64,000 nucleotides of DNA from Pseudomonas sp. URMO17WK12:I11 (lineage in GTDB: Bacteria; Pseudomonadota; Gammaproteobacteria; Pseudomonadales; Pseudomonadaceae): positions 248,001 through 312,000 of the forward strand of contig NZ_VEDF01000005.1 in the NCBI RefSeq assembly GCF_007677725.1, read 5' to 3'. This document shows, piece after piece, positions 12,464 through 25,824 of this stretch. Each line of letters starts with the position of its first letter. Within the stretch, counting starts at the first letter, position 1. The notes under the pieces were generated by a model that was not told where the DNA came from, made no database searches, and saw only the letters and a program-made list of their open reading frames with translations. A program made the translations under genes and the position numbers.

Positions 12464-13546
12464 CTACCTCAGTTTCAGGGTGGCAAGGCCGACCAGTACC
12501 AGAATCACGGTGATGATCCAGAAGCGGACGATCACGCGTGGCTCGGGCCAGCCCTTGAGTTCAAAGTGGTGGTGTATCGGCGCCATGCGGAACACGCGCT
12601 TGCCGGTGAGCTTGAAGGAGGCCACCTGGATCACCACCGACAAGGTTTCCATCACGAAGATGCCACCCATGATGAACAGCACGATCTCCTGGCGCACGAT
12701 CACGGCGATGGTGCCCAGCGCAGCGCCCAGCGCCAGCGCACCGACGTCGCCCATGAACACCTGCGCCGGGTAGGTGTTGAACCACAGAAAGCCCAGGCCT
12801 GCGCCGATCAGCGCGCCACAGAAGACAATCAGCTCACCGGAGCCTGGCACGTAGGGAATCAGCAGGTACTCGGCGAATTTCACGTTGCCCGACAGGTAGC
12901 AGAAGATACCCAGCGCGCCGCCGACCATGACGGTTGGCATGATCGCCAGGCCGTCCAGGCCATCGGTCAGGTTGACCGCGTTGCTCGAGCCGACGATGAC
13001 GAAATAGGTCAGCACGACGAAACCGATGCCCAAGGGAATCGTGACGTCCTTGAGGAACGGCACGATCAGCGTGGTTTCGACGCTGGTCGGTGCGCTCGTG
13101 TACAGGAATACCGCAGCGCCCAGGCCGAAAACCGATTGCCAGAAGTATTTCCAGCGGCTCGGTAGCCCGCGCGAGTTCTTCTCGATCACCTTGCGGTAGT
13201 CGTCCACCCAGCCGATCGCGCCGAACAGCAGCGTGACGATGAGGACAGTCCATACGTAGCGGTTGCTCAGGTCGGCCCACAGCAGCGTGCTGATGGCGAT
13301 GGCAGACAGGATCAGCGCACCGCCCATGGTCGGTGTGCCGGACTTGGACAGGTGCGATTGCGGACCGTCGTTACGGACCGCCTGACCGATCTGGCGGATC
13401 TGCAGGGTACGAATCATCCACGGCCCCAGCCACAGCGCCAGCGACAACGCGGTCAGTACGCCAAGAATCCCGCGCAGGGACAGGTACTGAAAGACCGCGA
13501 AGCCTTTGTAGAACTGTTGCAGATACTCGGCCAACAGCAGCAGCAT
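12464..13546 (-). CDS. mraY: MraY phospho-MurNAc-pentapeptide transferase
   Basis: Integral membrane enzyme that moves phospho-MurNAc-pentapeptide onto undecaprenyl phosphate, giving lipid I. It has 360 residues and about ten membrane segments. The Mg-binding VDDYRKV and [10 protein letters not shown] motifs are present, with the HIHHH-type loop seen as [12 protein letters not shown] near the end. The start ATG at 13544-13546 shares one base with the murF stop (TAATG). Nine codons upstream are open but belong to the murF end. Confidence 0.97.
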   Translation of the reverse strand: MLLLLAEYLQQFYKGFAVFQYLSLRGILGVLTALSLALWLGPWMIRTLQIRQIGQAVRNDGPQSHLSKSGTPTMGGALILSAIAISTLLWADLSNRYVWTVLIVTLLFGAIGWVDDYRKVIEKNSRGLPSRWKYFWQSVFGLGAAVFLYTSAPTSVETTLIVPFLKDVTIPLGIGFVVLTYFVIVGSSNAVNLTDGLDGLAIMPTVMVGGALGIFCYLSGNVKFAEYLLIPYVPGSGELIVFCGALIGAGLGFLWFNTYPAQVFMGDVGALALGAALGTIAVIVRQEIVLFIMGGIFVMETLSVVIQVASFKLTGKRVFRMAPIHHHFELKGWPEPRVIVRFWIITVILVLVGLATLKLR

Positions 13547-14913
13547 TAATGTTTCTCCCCGCTGGCACCGCACAGTGCAGCCACGACGTTTTCCATCGCA
13601 GCGCTGCGCGAGCCCTTGATCAAGATAGTGGTATCACTGGCCGTCTCGGCCTGAACGGCTTCGATCAGCTCAGCTTGCGTAGCGAAATGACGGCCACCGG
13701 CGCCAAACGCCGTGACCGCGTGGATCATGTTGTTGCCCGTCGCGTAAACGGCATCGACCTTGCCCCGAGCGTACTCGCCCACCTGCCGGTGGCCTTCCTC
13801 AGCCCAGGCACCCAGCTCGCCGATGTCTCCCAGCACTAGAACGGTGCGACCGGAAAAGCCGGCGAGTATATCAATGGCCGCGCACATGGAGGTGGGATTT
13901 GCGTTGTAGCTGTCATCGATGACGCGCACGCCATTGGCGGCGATCTGCGCCACACTGCGACCCTTGACCGGCTGCACTGCATTGAGCCCGGCGGCGATGC
14001 CGCTCAGGCTCAGACCAACGGCGTGGGCAGCGGCAGCGGCGGCCAGGGCGTTGCTGACGTTGTGGGTACCGAGCAGGTTCAGTTGCACCGGCACGCTGCC
14101 CTCGGGGCCGTGCAGGGTGAACGATGGACAGCCGCGGGCATCGCGACCGATGGCGCTGGCATGGAAGTCGGCGCGGGCATCGGACAAGGCAAAGCTCAAG
14201 ACCCGATGATCGCCGGCGCGCGCCTGCCAGGTAGCGAACGCCTTGTCGGCGAGGTTAAGGATCGCGATGCCGCCCTCGCCCAAGCCTTCGAGGATCTCGC
14301 CCTTGGCTTCGACGATCTTTTCCGGGCCGCCGAATTCACCGACGTGGGCGGTGCCGGCGTTGTTGATGATCACCACCTGCGGGCGGGTAAGGCCGACGGT
14401 GTAGCGGATCTCGCCGATGCGCGAGGCCCCCAGCTCGATGACCGCGGCGCTGTGCTGCGGGCCGATTTCCAGCAAGCTCAGCGGTGCACCGAGGTCGTTG
14501 TTCAGGTTGCCACGGGTGGCGTGCACCAGGCCGCGCGTGCGCAGGATGCTGGCGAGCATTTCCTTGACCGTGGTCTTGCCGCTGGAACCGGTGATGGCGA
14601 TCACCGGCTTGTCGAACGCGGCGCGATTCAGCCCACCGAGTTGGCCCAGCGCCAGGCGGCAATCGGCGACCAGCAGTTGCGGCAGATCGACACCGGCGAC
14701 TTCGCGTTCGACCAGGGCGGCAACAGCACCCTTGGCCTGCACATCGGCCAGGTAATCATGGCCATCGAAGCGCGGCCCGCTCAGGGCGACGAAAAGCTGC
14801 CCGGCGGCCACGCTGCGGCTGTCGATGCTGACGCCGTCGAAGCTGGCATCGGCGCCGACCAGGCGTGCGTTCAGCACGCCGGTCAGCTGGCTCAGGGTCA
14901 TGGCTTCAAGCAT
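13546..14913 (-). CDS. murF: MurF D-alanyl-D-alanine-adding ligase
   Basis: Mur ligase adding D-Ala-D-Ala to the UDP-MurNAc-tripeptide. It has 455 residues starting [20 protein letters not shown]. The ATP loop [14 protein letters not shown], the [10 protein letters not shown] segment, [12 protein letters not shown] and [11 protein letters not shown] are diagnostic. The ATG at 14911-14913 overlaps the murE stop by 8 bases. Another Met lies four codons on. Order and spacing fit the canonical dcw operon. Confidence 0.96.
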   Translation of the reverse strand: MLEAMTLSQLTGVLNARLVGADASFDGVSIDSRSVAAGQLFVALSGPRFDGHDYLADVQAKGAVAALVEREVAGVDLPQLLVADCRLALGQLGGLNRAAFDKPVIAITGSSGKTTVKEMLASILRTRGLVHATRGNLNNDLGAPLSLLEIGPQHSAAVIELGASRIGEIRYTVGLTRPQVVIINNAGTAHVGEFGGPEKIVEAKGEILEGLGEGGIAILNLADKAFATWQARAGDHRVLSFALSDARADFHASAIGRDARGCPSFTLHGPEGSVPVQLNLLGTHNVSNALAAAAAAHAVGLSLSGIAAGLNAVQPVKGRSVAQIAANGVRVIDDSYNANPTSMCAAIDILAGFSGRTVLVLGDIGELGAWAEEGHRQVGEYARGKVDAVYATGNNMIHAVTAFGAGGRHFATQAELIEAVQAETASDTTILIKGSRSAAMENVVAALCGASGEKH

Positions 14914-16392
14914 GCGGCGCCTCCCAGGCGGCAAGTGCCTTGTCGGCTTCGATCAGGTCGGAGAACGCCTGGCGCTCGCCGTTGATTTCCTGGTAATCCT
15001 CGTGCCCCTTGCCGGCCAGGACGATGACGTCCTCGGCTGCTGCGCTGGCAATCAGGCGGGCAATGGCAGCGCCGCGACCGGCGACGAATTCAACGGCATC
15101 GGGCGCTGTGAAGCCCGGGCGGATGTCGTCGAAGATGCGCTGCGGCTGTTCGCTGCGCGGATTGTCGTCGGTCACCAGTACCCGATCGGCCAGGCGCTCT
15201 GCCACGCCTGCCATCAGCGGACGCTTGCCACGATCACGGTCGCCGCCGCATCCGAACAGGCACAGCAGCTTGCCATGGGCATGCGGGCGTAACGCTTCGA
15301 GGACTTTCTCCAGGGCGTCGGGGGTATGCGCGTAGTCGACCACCACCAGCGGCTTGTCGCCGCCGCCCAAGCGCTGCATGCGGCCCACCGGGCCCTGCAG
15401 CAGTGGCGTGACCTTGAGGATTTCATCCAGCGAATAGTCCATGGCCATCAAGGTGGCCACGGCGGCGAGCATGTTGCTCAGGTTGAAGCGGCCCAGCAAC
15501 TGGCTACGCAAGGTGCGTTCGCCCTGGGCGGTCACCAGCACGGCGCTCACGCCATCGTCGCTGAACCGGGCCTCGCGGCAGAACAGCGCTGCATCGGGAT
15601 TCTCCAGGCTATAGCTGAGCAGCCGGCTCTCGAGGTGCTCGACACTCGGGCGACGCGCGAAGTCTGCCGCCAGGCGACGGCCGAAGTCATCGTCCAGGTT
15701 GACCACCTGGCAACGCAGGCTCGGCCAGGCGAACAGCTTGGCCTTGGCGGCCTCGTAAGCCTGCATGCTGCCGTGGTAGTCGAGGTGATCACGCGACAGG
15801 TTGGTCATCACCGCAATGTCGAATTCCAGCGCAGCGACCCGCCCTTGCTCCAGGGCATGGGAGGAAACCTCCATGGCCACGGCCTTGGCGCCGCCCTTCT
15901 TGAGGTCGTACAGGGTCGCTTGCACGGCGATCGGGTCAGGCGTGGTCAAGCGGCCGCTCTGCAGCTCGCCGTAGAACCCGGTGCCCAGGGTGCCGATCAG
16001 CCCGCAACGCTGGCCCAGCGCATCGAGCGCCTGGGCAACCAGCTGGGTGACGCTGGTCTTGCCATTGGTGCCGGTCACCCCGACCAGGTACAGCTGGCGG
16101 CTCGGCTCGCCATAGAAGCGCCCGGCGATCTGCGACAGCTGGCCGATCAGACCCTTGACCGGAATCAGCGGCACGTCGGTCAGCGGCAGCACGTTGGCGC
16201 CCTGCTCTTCATAGGCCACCGCCGCCGCACCGCGCGACAGCGCGTCGGCAATATGGGCACGGCCATCGACCTTGGCGCCGGGTACCGCCAGGAACAGGTC
16301 GCCCTGTCGCACCTGACGGCTGTCCAGGGTCAGTTCACGAATCAGAGGGTCGCGGCTGGCATGGGCGAACAGCTTGCTCAGTGGCATCGTCA

Positions 16393-16393
<1 letters not shown>
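14906..16393 (-). CDS. murE: MurE UDP-MurNAc-tripeptide synthetase
   Basis: Mur ligase adding the third stem-peptide residue. It has 495 residues. The ATP loop VTGTNGKTSVTQLV, TNLSRDHLDYHGSM and the DNPRSEQP motif are visible; DNPR is the signature of meso-diaminopimelate selectivity, as expected for a Gram-negative. The ATG at 16391-16393 shares one base with the ftsI stop (TAATG). A second Met two codons later is an alternative start. Confidence 0.97.
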
Positions 16394-18415
<2,022 letters not shown>

Positions 18416-18419
<4 letters not shown>

Positions 18420-19363
18420 CGAAGCTTCTCCGCCACACGCATCACCGCGCTGCGTGACCGTGGATTGGCCTTGAGTTCCGCCTCGGAGGCGAACTGGGCC
18501 TTGCCGATCAGCTTGATCTTCGGCTCGAAGGCCTTGTGCTGCACTGGCAGGTTGCGCGGCAGGTTGTCCGCCTCGCCCTTGACCAGTTTGCGCATGAACA
18601 GTTTGACGATGCGGTCTTCCAGCGAGTGGAAACTGATGACGGCCAGGCGCCCACCGACTTCCAGTGCCTGCATGGCTGCCTCGAGGCCTGCCTCGAGATC
18701 GCCCAGTTCGTTGTTGACATGGATACGCAGGCCCTGGAAGGCACGGGTCGCTGGATTCTTGCCCTTCTCCCAGGCGGGGTTGGCCACCTTGAGCACTTCG
18801 GCCAGGTCTGCGGTTCGGGTGAACGGCTGCTGTTCGCGGCGCTCGACCACGGCACGCGCCATACGCCCGGCAAAGCGCTCCTCGCCATACTCCTTGAACA
18901 CGCGGGCGATCTCCTCGACCGGCGCAGTGGCGATGAACTCGGCAGCGCTGATGCCCTGGTCGGGGTTCATGCGCATGTCCAGCGGGCCATCGTTGAGGAA
19001 GCTGAAGCCGCGCTCAGGGTCGTCCAGTTGCGGCGACGACACACCAAGGTCGAGCAGGATGCCGCTGACCTTGCCGGCCAGACCGCGCTCGGCGACTTCC
19101 GTACCCAGCTCGGCAAAGCTGCGCTGCACAATGACAAAGCGGCCGTCTTCGGCCGCCAGCGCTTGCCCGGTGGCAATCGCTTGAGGATCCTTGTCGAACC
19201 CCAGTAGTCGGCCTTGCGGCCCCAGTTTGCTGAGGATCAGGCGGCTATGCCCGCCCCGCCCGAAGGTGCCGTCCAGATAGCAACCGTCGGCGCGCAGGGC
19301 CAAAGCCTCGACAGCTTCATCGAGCAGGACGGTGATGTGGTTGAAGCCGCTATCTATGGTCAC
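18416..19363 (-). CDS. rsmH: RsmH (MraW) 16S rRNA m4C1402 methyltransferase
   Basis: SAM-dependent methyltransferase that methylates N4 of C1402 in 16S rRNA. It has 315 residues. N-terminal [13 protein letters not shown], the SAM loop [15 protein letters not shown], and the family motifs [20 protein letters not shown] and [15 protein letters not shown] segment ([17 protein letters not shown]) are seen. The ATG at 19361-19363 overlaps the mraZ stop by 4 bases. It sits second in the dcw cluster, as usual. Confidence 0.96.
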
Positions 19364-19815
19364 AGGATCAGGTCACGTAAATCGTCGGGCATGGCGCCCG
19401 GTTGTTGAATAGCTGCAAGATCAGCTGCCGAAACCGCGTTCCAGGCATCTTCATCCCACAACTGGAATTTGTTCAGTTGCCCCACCAGCATCGCCTTCTT
19501 GTGCAGCTTGGCGTACTCACGCAGGCGGGGCGGTACCAGGAAACGCCCACTGCCGTCGAGCTCCAGGTCAACCGCGTTACCGATCAGCAGGCGCTGCAGG
19601 CGGCGGTTTTCCTCACGCAACGACGGCAAGGCACGCAACTTGGCTTCTATCTGTTCCCACTCATCGAGGGGGTAAACACACAAGCAGGGATCGACGGCGT
19701 CGATGGTCACGATCAGCTGACCATCACAGCGCGAATCGAGCTCGTCACGGTACCGACTCGGCATGGCGAGACGGCCTTTGGCATCGAGGCTGACGGCGTT
19801 GGCTCCGCGGAACAC
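19360..19815 (-). CDS. mraZ: MraZ transcriptional regulator
   Basis: AbrB-fold DNA-binding protein, repressor of the dcw cluster in E. coli, first gene of the operon. It has 151 residues from a GTG start at 19813-19815 ([20 protein letters not shown] follows). Two MraZ repeats are seen with the DAKGRLAMP and DGSGRFLVP motifs. Upstream in-frame ATGs would add 35 residues that cross the promoter and operator, so they are rejected. A GGGG tract about 10 bases before the GTG can serve as ribosome site. Its own putative binding repeats lie upstream. Confidence 0.95.
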   Translation of the reverse strand: MFRGANAVSLDAKGRLAMPSRYRDELDSRCDGQLIVTIDAVDPCLCVYPLDEWEQIEAKLRALPSLREENRRLQRLLIGNAVDLELDGSGRFLVPPRLREYAKLHKKAMLVGQLNKFQLWDEDAWNAVSAADLAAIQQPGAMPDDLRDLIL

Positions 19816-19857
19816 GGCTGCGATTCCCCACAATATTAGCTTTTTTGTGTCAGAAAA

Positions 19858-19884
19858 CCCACTTCGTCCCACTTTCTGCCACTT
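19858..19884 (-). promoter_or_regulatory. MraZ operator: three direct repeats at 10-bp spacing
   Basis: On the minus strand AAGTGGC, AAGTGGG and AAGTGGG begin exactly 10 bases apart (plus-strand 7-mers at 19858, 19868 and 19878). Known MraZ operators consist of GTGG-type repeats spaced about one helical turn apart. They cover roughly +1 to +27 of the predicted transcript, a position suited to repression. Confidence 0.85.
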
Positions 19885-19890
19885 GCGCAC

Positions 19891-19920
19891 ACTATAGGAA
19901 TCCGTCCGCTGCACCGTCAA
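19891..19920 (-). promoter_or_regulatory. dcw cluster promoter upstream of mraZ
   Basis: Minus strand TTGACG (-35, 19915-19920), 18-base spacer, TATAGT (-10, 19891-19896). The predicted start falls near 19884, right at the first MraZ-type repeat. It is the only strong sigma-70 promoter I see ahead of the 16-gene cluster. Confidence 0.75.
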
Positions 19921-20126
19921 GGCACGTTCATAAGGAAAACCCTTACAGGACCGAGATTTAGCGCATTAAAGGAAGGAGGAAGGTGTACCGGGGCATGAAA
20001 AAAACGTGAAAAATCAAAACTGCACAGACGCATGCGCTGTGAAGTTAAAGTGGTTTATTAAGAGTAAGATTTTTTTGGTATTACCAGAATGCGTCTGCTA
20101 TCGATTCAAGCAGGGGGGGGGAAGGT
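19921..20126. other. rnpB-mraZ intergenic region
   Basis: About 200 AT-richer bases between the 3' end of RNase P RNA and the mraZ promoter. It includes a run of nine G (20113-20121) just past rnpB and the palindrome TGGTATTACCA (20088-20098) preceded by a T-tract. No convincing coding sequence was seen; a standard rnpB terminator is not obvious. Confidence 0.4.
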
Positions 20127-20485
20127 GGAGAGTCGATCTGTAAGCCGGGTTTTGTCGAGGACAGTCATTCCTCTACGACGGCCATCACTGGACGCCTCTA
20201 GCAACCTACCCGGTTCCGACGCGGGCCACGCATGATGGAACCCTATTTGGTCTTGCTCCGAGTGGGGTTTACCTAGCCACGACCTGTTGCCAGACGTGCG
20301 GTGCGCTCTTACCGCACCTTTTCACCCTTACCGGCACCGAAGTGCTTAGGCGGTTATTTTCTGTGGCACTTTCCGTAGGCTCGCGCCTCCCAGGCGTTAC
20401 CTGGCACTCTGCCCTGCGGAGCCCGGACTTTCCTCCCCCATCTTTTGCGGAACAAAAGACGGCAGCGACTGTCCGATCGACTCTC
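20127..20485 (-). ncRNA. rnpB: RNase P RNA (class A)
   Basis: Catalytic RNA of ribonuclease P, which matures tRNA 5' ends. The 5' end AGAGTCGATCGGACAGTCGC and the 3' end ending in ACAGATCGACTCT pair as helix P1, closing the molecule at about 357 nt. The strand is minus: its complement shows the typical GTAAGCCGGGTTTTGTCGAGG and the conserved purine-rich core segments of bacterial type A RNase P. The ends are set by P1 pairing and may be off by a few bases. Confidence 0.95.
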
Positions 20486-20494
20486 CGCCGACAA

Positions 20495-20522
20495 GGTTAA
20501 CGGCAGGCGCGCTCAAGAACAA
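20495..20522 (-). promoter_or_regulatory. Possible rnpB promoter
   Basis: Minus strand TTGTTC (20517-20522), 16-base spacer, TTAACC (20495-20500), about 10 bases before the mature 5' end. It is a weak match to consensus, chosen mostly on position. Confidence 0.3.
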
Positions 20523-20551
20523 GCAATACCGTCAACTATGTCTAAATGCCA

Positions 20552-21394
20552 TTACTGGGCTTTCTGCTTTTCAAGCGCCACTTGATAGAGCAGGTTCTTG
20601 CGCACACCGGTGATCTGCGCCGCCAAGGCCGCTGCTTTTTTCAGCGGCAGCTCAGCCAGCAGAAGATCGAGCACGCGCTGCGCTTCGGTACTGATCGCCT
20701 CTTCACCCTGTGGCGCTGTCCAACCCCCCACCAGCACTACGCACTCGCCGCGCTGCTGATTGCTGTCGCCAGCGACGAACGCCCGCAGCTCGGCCAGAGG
20801 CAGACCCTTGAGGGTTTCGAACGTTTTCGTCAGTTCCCGCCCCAGCAATGCCGGGCGCTCGCCACCGAACACCGCCTCCATGTCTTCGAGGCATTCGAGG
20901 ATGCGGTGCGGCGCTTCATAGAAGATCAGTGTGCGGGGCTCCTCCTTCACCTGCTCCAGGCGCGCACGACGAGCGGCAGCCTTGGCTGGCAGGAACCCTT
21001 CGAAGATGAAACGATCCGACGGCAGTCCCGCCGCCGACAGCGCCGCGATCAAGGCACAGGCACCTGGCACCGGCACCACCTGCACGCCAGCGGCGCGCGC
21101 CTGCCGCACCAGGTGGTAGCCAGGGTCGGAAATCAACGGCGTGCCGGCATCGGAAACCAGCGCCACGTCCTCACCGGCCAGCAGCTTGGTGATGAACCGC
21201 CCGCCTTCGTCGCGCTCGTTATGCTCATGACACGCGGCCAGGGGCGTCTCGATGCCGAAGTGCTGCAGCAGACGGACCGAATGCCGGGTATCCTCGGCGG
21301 CGATCAGGGCGACATCGGCCAGCACCTTGAGCGCTCTGGCGCTGATGTCGTCAAGGTTGCCGATGGGGGTCGCGACCACATACAGCGTACCCAT
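20552..21394 (-). CDS. rsmI: RsmI 16S rRNA (C1402 2'-O) methyltransferase
   Basis: SAM-dependent tetrapyrrole-methylase-fold enzyme that 2'-O-methylates C1402 of 16S rRNA, the same nucleotide modified by RsmH. It has 280 residues from the ATG at 21392-21394, starting [18 protein letters not shown]. The loops [33 protein letters not shown] and [20 protein letters not shown] and the segment [16 protein letters not shown] are typical. The frame is open 14 codons further up. It is divergent from the lpoA-like gene. Confidence 0.95.
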   Translation of the reverse strand: MGTLYVVATPIGNLDDISARALKVLADVALIAAEDTRHSVRLLQHFGIETPLAACHEHNERDEGGRFITKLLAGEDVALVSDAGTPLISDPGYHLVRQARAAGVQVVPVPGACALIAALSAAGLPSDRFIFEGFLPAKAAARRARLEQVKEEPRTLIFYEAPHRILECLEDMEAVFGGERPALLGRELTKTFETLKGLPLAELRAFVAGDSNQQRGECVVLVGGWTAPQGEEAISTEAQRVLDLLLAELPLKKAAALAAQITGVRKNLLYQVALEKQKAQ

Positions 21395-21615
21395 GGTGGA
21401 TTTCGAAGCCCCGGCCACATCAATCACTGCTAACACCCTGCCTTTCGGATCAAAGGCGCCATTGTAGCCCGAGCGCCGGTTACACAGCGCAAAGAACTTG
21501 ACCGGCGAGCGGCGAAGCGGCGCCTATAGTGAAGGTTCTGCCATCGGCGGATCGCGCCCCGGCCGCCGCTTGGGTACAATCGCCGACCAACTTGATCGAG
21601 TAACAGGACCCTTAC

Positions 21616-23433
21616 ATGATCGCTTGCCTGCGGCTGTTCACAGCCCTCTGCTTCGCTGCCCTGCTGGCAGCTTGCGCCAGCTCGCCCTCATCCAGCCTGG
21701 GTGAGTTGCCACGCACGCCGGATGCCAGCATCGAGCAACTGCTCGAACAGGCGGCTTCCAGCAAGTCTGCGCAAGATGCCGCCCTGCTGCGCCTGAGCGC
21801 CGCCGACCTGGCCTATAAGCAGAAGGACTTCCCACGCGCCGCACGTATCCTGGAACAGGTGCCGATCGAGTCGCTCAAGCCTGCGCAGCAGATTTTTGCA
21901 GCCACCCTGGGCGCGGAGCTGGCCATGAGCCGCAACCAGCCCAAGGCTGCCCTGAGCGCCCTGTCCCACCCGAGCCTGCAGCACCTCGCCGAGCTGCCTG
22001 CCGAACAGCAGGTACGCACCTACAGCGTGCATGCTGCAGCCCTCGAAGCCGACGGTCAGGCCCTTGCAGCCGCCCAGCAGCGCGTGCTGCTCAGCCCGCT
22101 GCTCAGTGGCGCTGCTGCCAGCGCCAACAACGACGCGACCTGGGCCCTGGTCGCTGCGCTGCCCGCCGAGCAGCTGCAACAGCCTGCCAGCGACCCCGTG
22201 TTGGCTGGCTGGACCAGTCTGGCACTGGCTGTAAAAAGCGCTGGCACCCTTGAACAGCAGCAAGCGGCCATCGACACCTGGCGCCAACAGCATCCTGACC
22301 ACCCGGCCGCCAAGCAACTGCCGAGCGCCCTGGCCAAGCTCAAGGAACTGGCTAGCCAGCCGCTGACCAAGATCGCCCTGCTGCTGCCACAGGAAGGCCC
22401 ACTGGCCGGCGTCGCCCGGGCGCTGCGCGATGGCTTCATGGCCGCGCACTTCCAGGCCCAGCAAGCCGGCCAGCAGGCCCCGGCGGTACAGGTCTACGAC
22501 AGTTCGCGCATCGGCTCGCTGGAAGACTTCTACCGCCAGGCGCAAGCCGATGGCGTACAACTGGTGGTCGGGCCGCTGGAAAAGCCGCTGGTGAAAAAGC
22601 TCGCCGCCAATCCACAGTTGCCCCTCACCACCCTGGCTCTGAACTACGCCGACGCCGGTCAGCAAGCGCCCGCGCAGCTGTTCCAGTTCGGCTTGGCTGC
22701 TGAAGACGAAGCCCGTGAGGTCTCCCGCCGCGCGCGTGCCGACGGCATGGTCCGCGCCGCAGCAATGGTGCCCAGCGGTGAATGGGGCGATCGCGTACTG
22801 GCTGCCTTCCGCCAGGACTGGGAGAGCAACGGTGGCACCATTGTCGCCGCTGAGCGCATCGCGCAGCCAGTAGCCCTGGCCCAACAGATCGCCAACATGT
22901 TCCAGTTGCGCCAGAGCGAAGGCCGTGCCCAGAGCATGCAGAGCGCTGTCGGCGGCAATGTCGCTGCGCAGCCCTCGCGACGCCAGGACATCGAGTTCAT
23001 CTTCCTCGCCTCTACCCCACAACAGGCTCAGCAGATCAAGCCGACTCTGAACTTCCAGTACGCCGGCGACGTGCCGGTCTACGCCACCTCGAACCTGTAC
23101 AGCGCCAGCGGTGACGTGAACCAGTACAACGACATGAACGGCATTCGCTTCTGCGAAACGCCGTGGCTGCTCGACACCAGCAACAGCCTGCGCCAGCAGG
23201 TGGTGCAACAGTGGCCGCAGGCTGCGGGCAGCATCGGCCGCCTGTATGCGATGGGCGTCGATGCCTATGCCCTGGCACCGCGCCTGGGCCAGCTCAAGGC
23301 ATTGCCGGACAACCGCATCCAGGGCCTGTCCGGTAGCCTGAGCATGAACCCCAGCCAGCGGATCGAGCGCCAGCTGCCGTGGGCCGAGTTCGCCGGTGGC
23401 CAGGTCAAACGCCTGCCGGACACCCCGCGCTGA
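21616..23433 (+). CDS. lpoA: LpoA-like penicillin-binding protein activator lipoprotein
   Basis: Outer-membrane lipoprotein of 605 residues related to LpoA (YraM), which in enterobacteria activates the synthase PBP1A through the peptidoglycan mesh. It has a lipoprotein signal with lipobox ALLAACASS (Cys about residue 20), an N-terminal helical TPR-like half, then a periplasmic-binding-protein-like half beginning KIALLLPQEGPLAGVARALRDG and ending with GIRFCETPWLL and RLYAMGVDAYALAPRL. It is first in a plus-strand run with yraN, diaA and the BON lipoprotein, the same neighbourhood as in E. coli (yraM-yraN-diaA-yraP). Partner specificity in Pseudomonas is inference. Confidence 0.88.
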   Translation: MIACLRLFTALCFAALLAACASSPSSSLGELPRTPDASIEQLLEQAASSKSAQDAALLRLSAADLAYKQKDFPRAARILEQVPIESLKPAQQIFAATLGAELAMSRNQPKAALSALSHPSLQHLAELPAEQQVRTYSVHAAALEADGQALAAAQQRVLLSPLLSGAAASANNDATWALVAALPAEQLQQPASDPVLAGWTSLALAVKSAGTLEQQQAAIDTWRQQHPDHPAAKQLPSALAKLKELASQPLTKIALLLPQEGPLAGVARALRDGFMAAHFQAQQAGQQAPAVQVYDSSRIGSLEDFYRQAQADGVQLVVGPLEKPLVKKLAANPQLPLTTLALNYADAGQQAPAQLFQFGLAAEDEAREVSRRARADGMVRAAAMVPSGEWGDRVLAAFRQDWESNGGTIVAAERIAQPVALAQQIANMFQLRQSEGRAQSMQSAVGGNVAAQPSRRQDIEFIFLASTPQQAQQIKPTLNFQYAGDVPVYATSNLYSASGDVNQYNDMNGIRFCETPWLLDTSNSLRQQVVQQWPQAAGSIGRLYAMGVDAYALAPRLGQLKALPDNRIQGLSGSLSMNPSQRIERQLPWAEFAGGQVKRLPDTPR

Positions 23434-23804
23434 TGCCAGACGCATCGTCGACCAGCGCCGGCCAGGCTGCGGAAAACCAGGCCCTTGGCTACCTGCAAGG
23501 GCACGGCCTGCAGTTGCTGGCGCGCAATTGGCGATGCAAGGGCGGCGAGCTTGATCTGGTCATGCTCGACGCCGATACAGTAGTATTCGTCGAAGTCCGC
23601 TATCGCTTGCACGCAGGCTTCGGTGGCGCCCTCGGCAGTGTCGACGGGCGCAAGCAGCAACGGCTGGTGCTTGCCGCAACGCTGTTCCTGCAGAAGGAGT
23701 CGCGCTGGGCCGACTACCCTTGTCGCTTCGACGTTGTCGCCCTGCAAGGCAGCCAGCATGCAGGGCGGCCGCTGCAATGGCTGAAAAACGCCTTCGAATG
23801 CTGA
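23433..23804 (+). CDS. YraN family (UPF0102) nuclease-fold protein
   Basis: 123-residue UPF0102/YraN protein with the restriction-endonuclease-like core: AAENQALGYLQGHGLQLLARNWRCKGGE is represented by the conserved GxxxE and the Asp and Glu of GELDLVM and VVFVEVRYR. The biological role is not settled. The ATG at 23433-23435 shares its first base with the lpoA-like stop (TGATG), so the longer frame from 23379 is rejected. It is followed by an 86-base gap before the SIS-domain gene. Confidence 0.88.
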   Translation: MPDASSTSAGQAAENQALGYLQGHGLQLLARNWRCKGGELDLVMLDADTVVFVEVRYRLHAGFGGALGSVDGRKQQRLVLAATLFLQKESRWADYPCRFDVVALQGSQHAGRPLQWLKNAFEC

Positions 23805-23881
23805 ACCCACTTCGATTTTCTAGCGCTATGTTTCGCGGGCAGGTCCTGGTTGCGCGCAGCAACGGCCACCGCCCCACTTAA

Positions 23882-25059
<1,178 letters not shown>

Positions 25060-25115
25060 TCGGCCGCTGGCGCGCGCCAGCGCTGGCTTTACCTGGGAAA
25101 CACGGGAAACACCGC

Positions 25116-25334
25116 ATGAAACAGCTTCTGCTACCGACCCTGCTGCTCGGCACGCTGGCCACCCTGGCCGGCTGCTCGACGCCAAGCGTCATCACCCTCA
25201 ACGATGGCCGTGAAATCCATGCCGTCGATGCGCCGAAGTTCGACAGCGACTCAGGCTTTTACGAACTGCAGCAACTGGACGGCAAGCGCACCCGCGTCAA
25301 TCGTGACCAGATCCGCACCATCACCGATCTGTAA
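25116..25334 (+). CDS. YgdI/YgdR-family small lipoprotein
   Basis: 72-residue lipoprotein starting MKQLLLPTLLLGTLATLAGC with lipobox LAGC. The mature part has the short SH3-like DUF903 pattern ITLNDGREIHAVDAPKFDSDSGFYE ending with RVNRDQIRTI (YgdI/YgdR). Function unknown. The start at 25116 is set by the signal peptide; longer frames would run through the previous gene. A strong terminator follows. Confidence 0.85.
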   Translation: MKQLLLPTLLLGTLATLAGCSTPSVITLNDGREIHAVDAPKFDSDSGFYELQQLDGKRTRVNRDQIRTITDL

Positions 25335-25350
25335 GCGCAGCCGAGCCCTG

Positions 25351-25381
25351 AAAAAGGCGATCCACGTGGATCGCCTTTTTT
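25351..25381. terminator. Bidirectional intrinsic terminator
   Basis: Inverted repeat AAAAAGGCGATCC/GGATCGCCTTTTTT with loop ACGT. It has A- and T-tracts on either side, so it can end both the plus-strand lipoprotein operon and the convergent sspAB transcript. Confidence 0.9.
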
Positions 25382-25382
25382 G

Positions 25383-25814
25383 TTACTTGACCACCTTCAG
25401 ACTAGGCCGCCCGCTGGGGCGTGGCGGTTGGCCACCGCCCTCGGGTGGGCCGTCGTCGTCCGGCTCGACGCCTTCTTCTTCCAGCTCATCGTCTTCCATC
25501 AACGGCGGCTCCAGCTCGAAGACCATACCCTGGCCATTCTCCCGAGCATAGATGCCCAGGATGGCGCCAGCAGGCACGAACAGCGAGTGGGCAACTCCAC
25601 TGAAGCGACCTTCGAAACTGACCGCGTCATTGTCCATGTGCAGGTTGCGCACGGCGCTGGGCGAGATGTTCAGCACGATCTGGCCATCACTGGCAAAGCC
25701 TTGCGGAACCTGGACCTTCGGGTATTCGGCATTGACCAGCATATGCGGGGTGCAATCGTTGTCGACGATCCACTCATACAGTGCTCGTACCAGATAGGGG
25801 CGACTGGAGTTCAT
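25383..25814 (-). CDS. sspB: ClpXP protease specificity-enhancing factor SspB
   Basis: Adaptor that delivers ssrA-tagged proteins to ClpXP. It has 143 residues: the folded domain starts MNSSRPYLVRALYEWIVDND and includes PHMLVNAEYP and VLNISPSAVRNLHMDND; a flexible acidic linker follows, and the ClpX-docking tail is GRPSLKVVK at the C-terminus. The ATG at 25812-25814 with GGAGC upstream is the family start. It lies just downstream of sspA, as in E. coli. Confidence 0.95.
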   Translation of the reverse strand: MNSSRPYLVRALYEWIVDNDCTPHMLVNAEYPKVQVPQGFASDGQIVLNISPSAVRNLHMDNDAVSFEGRFSGVAHSLFVPAGAILGIYARENGQGMVFELEPPLMEDDELEEEGVEPDDDGPPEGGGQPPRPSGRPSLKVVK

Positions 25815-25824
25815 CAACGGCTCC

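Noticed and set aside
21503..21535. TTGACC and TATAGT as an lpoA promoter
   Set aside because: The spacer is 21 bases, too long for sigma-70; another -10-like TACAAT at 21575 lacks a -35.
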